The notes under the pieces: model-generated
Database searches by the model: none
Seen by the model: only the letters and a program-made list of their open reading frames with translations
Told to the model about the DNA's origin: nothing
Part shown: piece after piece, positions 60,487 to 64,000 of the stretch
How the letters are laid out: each line of letters starts with the position of its first letter
How positions within the stretch are numbered: position 1 is the stretch's first letter
Program-made: the position numbers and the translations under genes
NCBI RefSeq assembly: GCF_037072025.1
Contig: NZ_JAXHDD010000002.1
Location: 62,001 to 126,000, forward strand
From: Pseudogracilibacillus sp037072025
GTDB taxonomy: Bacteria > Bacillota > Bacilli > Bacillales > Amphibacillaceae
Length of the DNA stretch: 64,000 nt
Direction of reading: 5' to 3'

Positions 60487-63305
60487 ATGGCTGTGATGAG
60501 CAAAGAAGTAAATCTTTCTAAATTGATTGAAGATGCGCAGGAAGGTTTACAATTACGAATTGAGGAATATAAAGAAAAGACATCCAGACAAATTAATGAG
60601 AGTTCTAGTTTTGAGGAAATAACGGATCTATTAATAAAAAATGCGTTAGAAAATATCGATGAGGCAAATCCCGAATGGACTTTCTTTGCTAGCCGAATAT
60701 ACTTACAACAACTTTATCAAAAAGCGGCCAATAACCGTAAAAACACCGTTGAAGAAAAATACGGTGATTTCTATCAGCTTATTAAATTATTAACGGATAA
60801 AGGAATCTATACAACTGCACTACTAGAAAAATATACAAAAGAAGAGATCGATTATTTTAATAAACATATTGATCCGGCAAAAGATAATTTATTTCACTAT
60901 CTAGCAATTTATACTTTCGCTACACGCTATTTAGCAACAGATCATGATAAAAATATATACGAGCTTCCTCAGGAACGCTGGATGATTATTGCGATGCACC
61001 TGATGCAAGATGAAGAAAAATCAGCGCGAAAGCAACTAGTTCTAGAGGCATATTGGGCATTAAGTAATTTATATATGACCGTTGCCACTCCAACAATGAA
61101 TAATGCTGGTAAAACACACGGTCAATTATCAAGTTGTTTTATAGATACGGTCGATGATAGTTTACAGTCAATTTATGATGTGAACACAGATGTTGCTCAG
61201 TTATCGAAAAACGGTGGCGGAATTGGTGTATATATGGGGAAAGTTCGAGCTCGTGGCAGTAGCATTAAAGGGTTTAAAGGAATGTCAAGTGGGGTTGTTC
61301 CATGGATTAGACAACTTAACAATACTGCCGTTAGTGTAGACCAGTTAGGAACCCGAAAAGGAGCGATTGCGATTTACCTTGATGTCTGGCATGCAGATAT
61401 CGAATCTTTCCTAGATTTGAAATTAAATAACGGTGATGAACGGATGCGGGCTCATGATATTTTTCCTGGTGTTTGTTTACCGGATTATTTTATGGAACAA
61501 GTTGAAAAAAGAGGCGATTGGTATTTGTTAGACCCACATGAAGTAAAACAAGTGATGGGTTATGCGTTAGAAGATTTCTATGATGAAGAAAAAGGTGCCG
61601 GCTCCTGGCGTGAAAAATATGAAGAGTGTATACGAAATGAGCAATTAACGAAAAGAAAAGTCCCTGCAATTGAAATAATGAAGCGAATTATGGTTTCCCA
61701 GCTTGAAACAGGAACACCATTTATGTTTTACCGTGATGAAGTGAATCGTCGAAATAACAATAATCATGCAGGAATTATTTATTGTTCTAATTTATGTACA
61801 GAAATCACACAAAATCAGTCACCGACACAGTTTTTAGAAGAATATATAGAAAATGAAGATGTGATCGTGAAAAAATATAAGACTGGTGATTATGTCGTTT
61901 GTAATCTAAGCTCAATTAATCTTGGACGTGCTGTACCAAATAATGCTTTGGAAAGACTGATTCCAATCCAAGTAAGAATGCTAGATAACGTTATTGATAT
62001 AAATACATTGCCTATTAAACAGGCAGAGTTAACCAACCAGAAATATAGAGCCGTTAACTTACCAGCGGCCTAGTGGAGTAATCCGCTAAGGAAAACCTTG
62101 CTAAACGGGGAAACTCTTTCTATTAAAGTGCGTGTTCTTCAAAAAGGAGGATAAAAAGGACCAAGAAGTTCGAGGCGGCGCAGCTCCCGTCAGCGAAGTG
62201 TATGATTTAGATACATCAGCGGCGGGCGGAGAAACAAGCATTCGTGCGAAATTCGCAGTGTCATTTTTACCAGACTTTTTGAACATCCTCTTAAAGACAA
62301 TCCCGTGCTAAAATTCTCTTGCTGCTTTACTATTACGGTAGAAGAGGTGATTAATATCCATATTCAATCAATCTATCGTATTTTAAACGTAATTACAGGA
62401 AAGTCTTATATCAGAAAAAACAACCAATATAAGCAATAAGAGAATAAATGCCTAACGACTATCCCATAGTGGCCGTGAAATTCGGCATCAGGAGTAGGGC
62501 CAAGTGGTGGGTGAAAACCCCTTAAATCGAAACGCAAGGAATCCATATGTTAAATGGATTATGATATAGTCTCAACTTCTATGGTGACATAGAGATGCCT
62601 TTTATAGGCTGGTGGGAAGTAGCGAATCCCATTGAAGAAATATGTGGTTTAGGTACGTTTGGTTGGCATCATTTACTAGCATTAAAAGGTATCGAATGGG
62701 AATCGGAAGAAGCACTAGCATTCACAGATGAGTTGTATGAAAAAATTGCCTATCTAACGATAAAGGCAAGTATGGAATTAAGTAAAGAAAAGGGTAATTA
62801 TCCAATGTTTCCAGGAAGTAAGTGGGCGACAGGCGCCTATTTTGCTGAACGAAATTATACGGATCAAAAATGGCAAGACTTGCAAGAAGCTGTACAAGAA
62901 AATGGAATTCGTAATGGCTATTTAATGGCGGTGGCGCCGAATTCTTCAACAGCGATGATTGCCGGCTCAACAGCAAGTATCGATCCGGTTTTCCAAGTGT
63001 TCTATTATGAAGAAAAGAAAGACTTTAAAATTCCAGTTACAGCACCAGAATTAGATCATAAGACATACAATATTTATCGCAGATCCGCCTATATTGTTGA
63101 TCAAAGATGGTCGGTGAAACAAAATGCGGTTAGACAAAAACATATTGATCAAAGTATTTCATTTAATATGTATGTTCCAAATACGATCCGGGCTTCTGTT
63201 CTTCTAGATCTGCATTTACAAGCTTGGAGAGAGGGATTGAAAACATCGTATTATGTTCGTTCAACAGCAAATGATGTCGAAGAATGTGAGTGGTGTCATT
63301 CATGA
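60487..63305 (+). CDS. nrdA: Class I ribonucleotide reductase alpha subunit, interrupted by a group I intron
   Basis: Exon 1 is 60487-62054 and exon 2 is 62645-63305; joined they give 742 residues, with the junction reading NQKYRAV-GLGTFGWHH. Visible features include LSSCFIDTVDDS with the first redox Cys, NGGGIGVYMGKVR, the active-site SNLCTEI, PNSSTAMIAGSTASIDPVF, and the C-terminal redox pair in CEWCHS. Reading into the intron hits TAG at once. It reduces ribonucleoside diphosphates with the beta subunit encoded at 63720. ATG 60487 follows AAAGGAGG. The stop overlaps the flavodoxin start. Confidence 0.93.
62128..62290 (+). mobile_element. MITE-like element, copy 4, inside the group I intron
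   Basis: A 163-bp copy (GTGCGTGTTCTTCAAAAAGG ... GACTTTTTGAACATCCTC) flanked by TTAAA on both sides (62123-62127, 62291-62295), a perfect 5-bp target duplication. Its middle (GCTCCCGTCAGCGAAGTG) differs from copies 1 and 2. It sits between the P2-like region and the catalytic core of the intron. Confidence 0.87.
62347..62439 (+). pseudogene. Stub of a GIY-YIG homing endonuclease
   Basis: A 30-codon frame after AGAGGTGAT reads SIYRILNVITGKSYIRKNNQ before a stop. It matches the GIY-(10-11 residues)-YIG start of homing endonucleases, with GIY changed to SIY and YIG to YIR. The catalytic Arg/Glu region is gone. It is the expected kind of gene for a group I intron, now dead. Confidence 0.6.
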
Positions 63306-63736
63306 GATGTTTAGTCGCTTATTTGTCCTATAGTGGAAATACGGAAGAAATTGCACAATGGATTGAAGCCCATTTAAAGCATATAGGTGCAAAAGTTGAT
63401 ATGCATGAAATCGGAATTGATTTACCGATACAGGATATCTCACAATACGACTATATTTTTCTAGGTACGTTTACATGGGATATGGGAAGCACTCCAGATG
63501 AAATGAAAGATTTTGTGCTGGAAATCGGCTATAAGCCAAAAAATATTGCTGTATTCGGGTCAGGTGACACTCAGTTTGGAGGAGATGCGCTTTTTTGTAA
63601 AGCCGTCGACAAACTAGTTACATTTTACAACAGTAAATGGGATGGCCTAAAGATTGAGCAATCACCGAGAGGACACCAAGAAAAACATATCAAAAATTGG
63701 CTAGAGAGGGTGTTGGCAGATGTCAAAGCTGCTTGA
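63302..63736 (+). CDS. Flavodoxin-like protein of the nrd operon
   Basis: A 144-residue flavodoxin: the phosphate-binding loop YLSYSGNTEEIAQ and the FMN loops FLGTFTWDMGSTPDE and FGSGDTQFGGDALF. Its ATG overlaps the nrdA stop, and its end overlaps the nrdB start. In this position it probably reduces or activates the beta-subunit cofactor, as NrdI or flavodoxin does in other class I systems. Confidence 0.87.
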   Translation: MRCLVAYLSYSGNTEEIAQWIEAHLKHIGAKVDMHEIGIDLPIQDISQYDYIFLGTFTWDMGSTPDEMKDFVLEIGYKPKNIAVFGSGDTQFGGDALFCKAVDKLVTFYNSKWDGLKIEQSPRGHQEKHIKNWLERVLADVKAA

Positions 63737-64000
63737 GCGTGCGAAGACGTTAGAGCCGCGATTTCCAAATAAGTCAACAGGAATTTTTGGAGGAAAATCG
63801 AGTGGAATTTTAAATTGGAATGATATTGCTTATCCACATTGGTATAAAATGTATAAGCGTTTAGTAGGAAACTACTGGCAAGCAGACGAAATAAACATGG
63901 CGAGTGATGTGAAGCAATTTCCGACATTAACGGAAGAAGAGCAAGATGCTTATTTAAAGATTATTGGGTTACTGTCTACTCTGGATGCACCACAAACAAG
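63720..64000 (+). CDS. nrdB: Class I ribonucleotide reductase beta subunit, 5' part
   Basis: From ATG 63720 the frame is open to the window edge (93 complete codons). It begins MSKLLERAKTLEPRFPNKST, then SGILNWNDIAYPHWYKMYKR and EADEINMASD-like text (WQADEINMASDVKQFPTLTE), typical of NrdB/NrdF beta subunits that hold the di-metal cofactor. The metal ligands lie downstream, outside the window. It overlaps the flavodoxin gene by 17 bp. Confidence 0.9.
   Translation, partial: MSKLLERAKTLEPRFPNKSTGIFGGKSSGILNWNDIAYPHWYKMYKRLVGNYWQADEINMASDVKQFPTLTEEEQDAYLKIIGLLSTLDAPQT

Larger units (their letters stand above)
62055..62644 (+). ncRNA. Group I self-splicing intron in nrdA
   Basis: The 590-nt intron's boundaries follow from protein continuity and base pairing. 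Exon 1 ends GCCGU, which pairs with the guide GCGGC at about 62064-62068 with the required U-G at the splice site (P1). ACCA just before the guide pairs with exon 2 UGGU (P10). The intron ends in G62644. P7 is visible as GACTAT (about 62457) and ATAGTC (about 62566, inside GATATAGTCT). A P2-like stem AGCGG/CCGCT follows P1. The peripheral region holds a MITE and a dead endonuclease stub. Confidence 0.88.

Noticed and set aside
62595..63305. Apparent separate gene for a short RNR-like protein
   Set aside because: It is exon 2 of nrdA; the ATG lies inside the intron and the protein continues exactly from exon 1.

Overview
The window is AT-rich DNA from a low-GC Gram-positive bacterium of the Bacillaceae. 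It carries strong GGAGG ribosome-binding sites, many TTG/GTG starts, CcpA-like cre sites, a YfhD-type small protein, a seven-gene Mrp antiporter and YutJ/YerD-like proteins. The Mrp operon and gene mix would suit a salt- or alkali-tolerant genus of the Oceanobacillus/Virgibacillus type; that placement is inference.

Layout. 1-7.2 kb: end of a macro-domain protein, HMG-CoA lyase, an XRE-cupin regulator, a rhodanese, an acyl-CoA synthetase and an AbgT-type transporter. 7.3-12.8 kb is accessory DNA: a 156-bp MITE, a type II restriction-modification locus with an HTH-fused cytosine methyltransferase and a dead endonuclease gene, a GC-richer dispersed repeat, and remains of secreted-protein genes. 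12.8-18 kb: ABC exporter, small membrane protein, YerD-like glutamate synthase-domain protein, more gene debris. 18.1-24.9 kb: a two-component system converging on nosD-nosL-nosY-nosF without nosZ, preceded by a YtkA-like lipoprotein, SCO1 and a DeoR-type regulator whose C-terminal half looks like NosL. 25.3-28 kb: membrane transporters and a DUF3870 protein.

28.1-38.9 kb is a phenol/catechol island: a strong promoter with a structured RNA, flavin reductase, a phenol sensor (XylR_N/V4R fused to a PucR-type HTH), a two-component flavin monooxygenase, a ruined FAD synthetase gene, catechol 1,2-dioxygenase, muconate cycloisomerase, a DUF3237 protein, enol-lactonase, CoA transferase A/B and thiolase. 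Every beta-ketoadipate step is present except muconolactone isomerase; DUF3237 sits exactly where that gene would be expected.

38.9-60 kb is mostly core genome: Hsp20, HtpG, CidAB/LrgAB-like proteins, an NDH-2-like flavoprotein, an MFS exporter, RlmN, MrpA-G, an orphan KdpD-like USP domain, sirtuin, an XRE regulator with its divergent partner, and glutamate dehydrogenase with a divergent LysR regulator. 60-64 kb: a cobalamin riboswitch ahead of a B12-independent class I ribonucleotide reductase operon (nrdA-flavodoxin-nrdB). nrdA is split by a 590-nt group I intron, which carries a MITE insertion and a dead GIY-YIG endonuclease stub.

Three genes (1918, 14621, 26897) have good ribosome-binding sites but no ATG/GTG/TTG at the expected start, only ATC or ATT. 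No tRNA, rRNA or CRISPR array was recognised.
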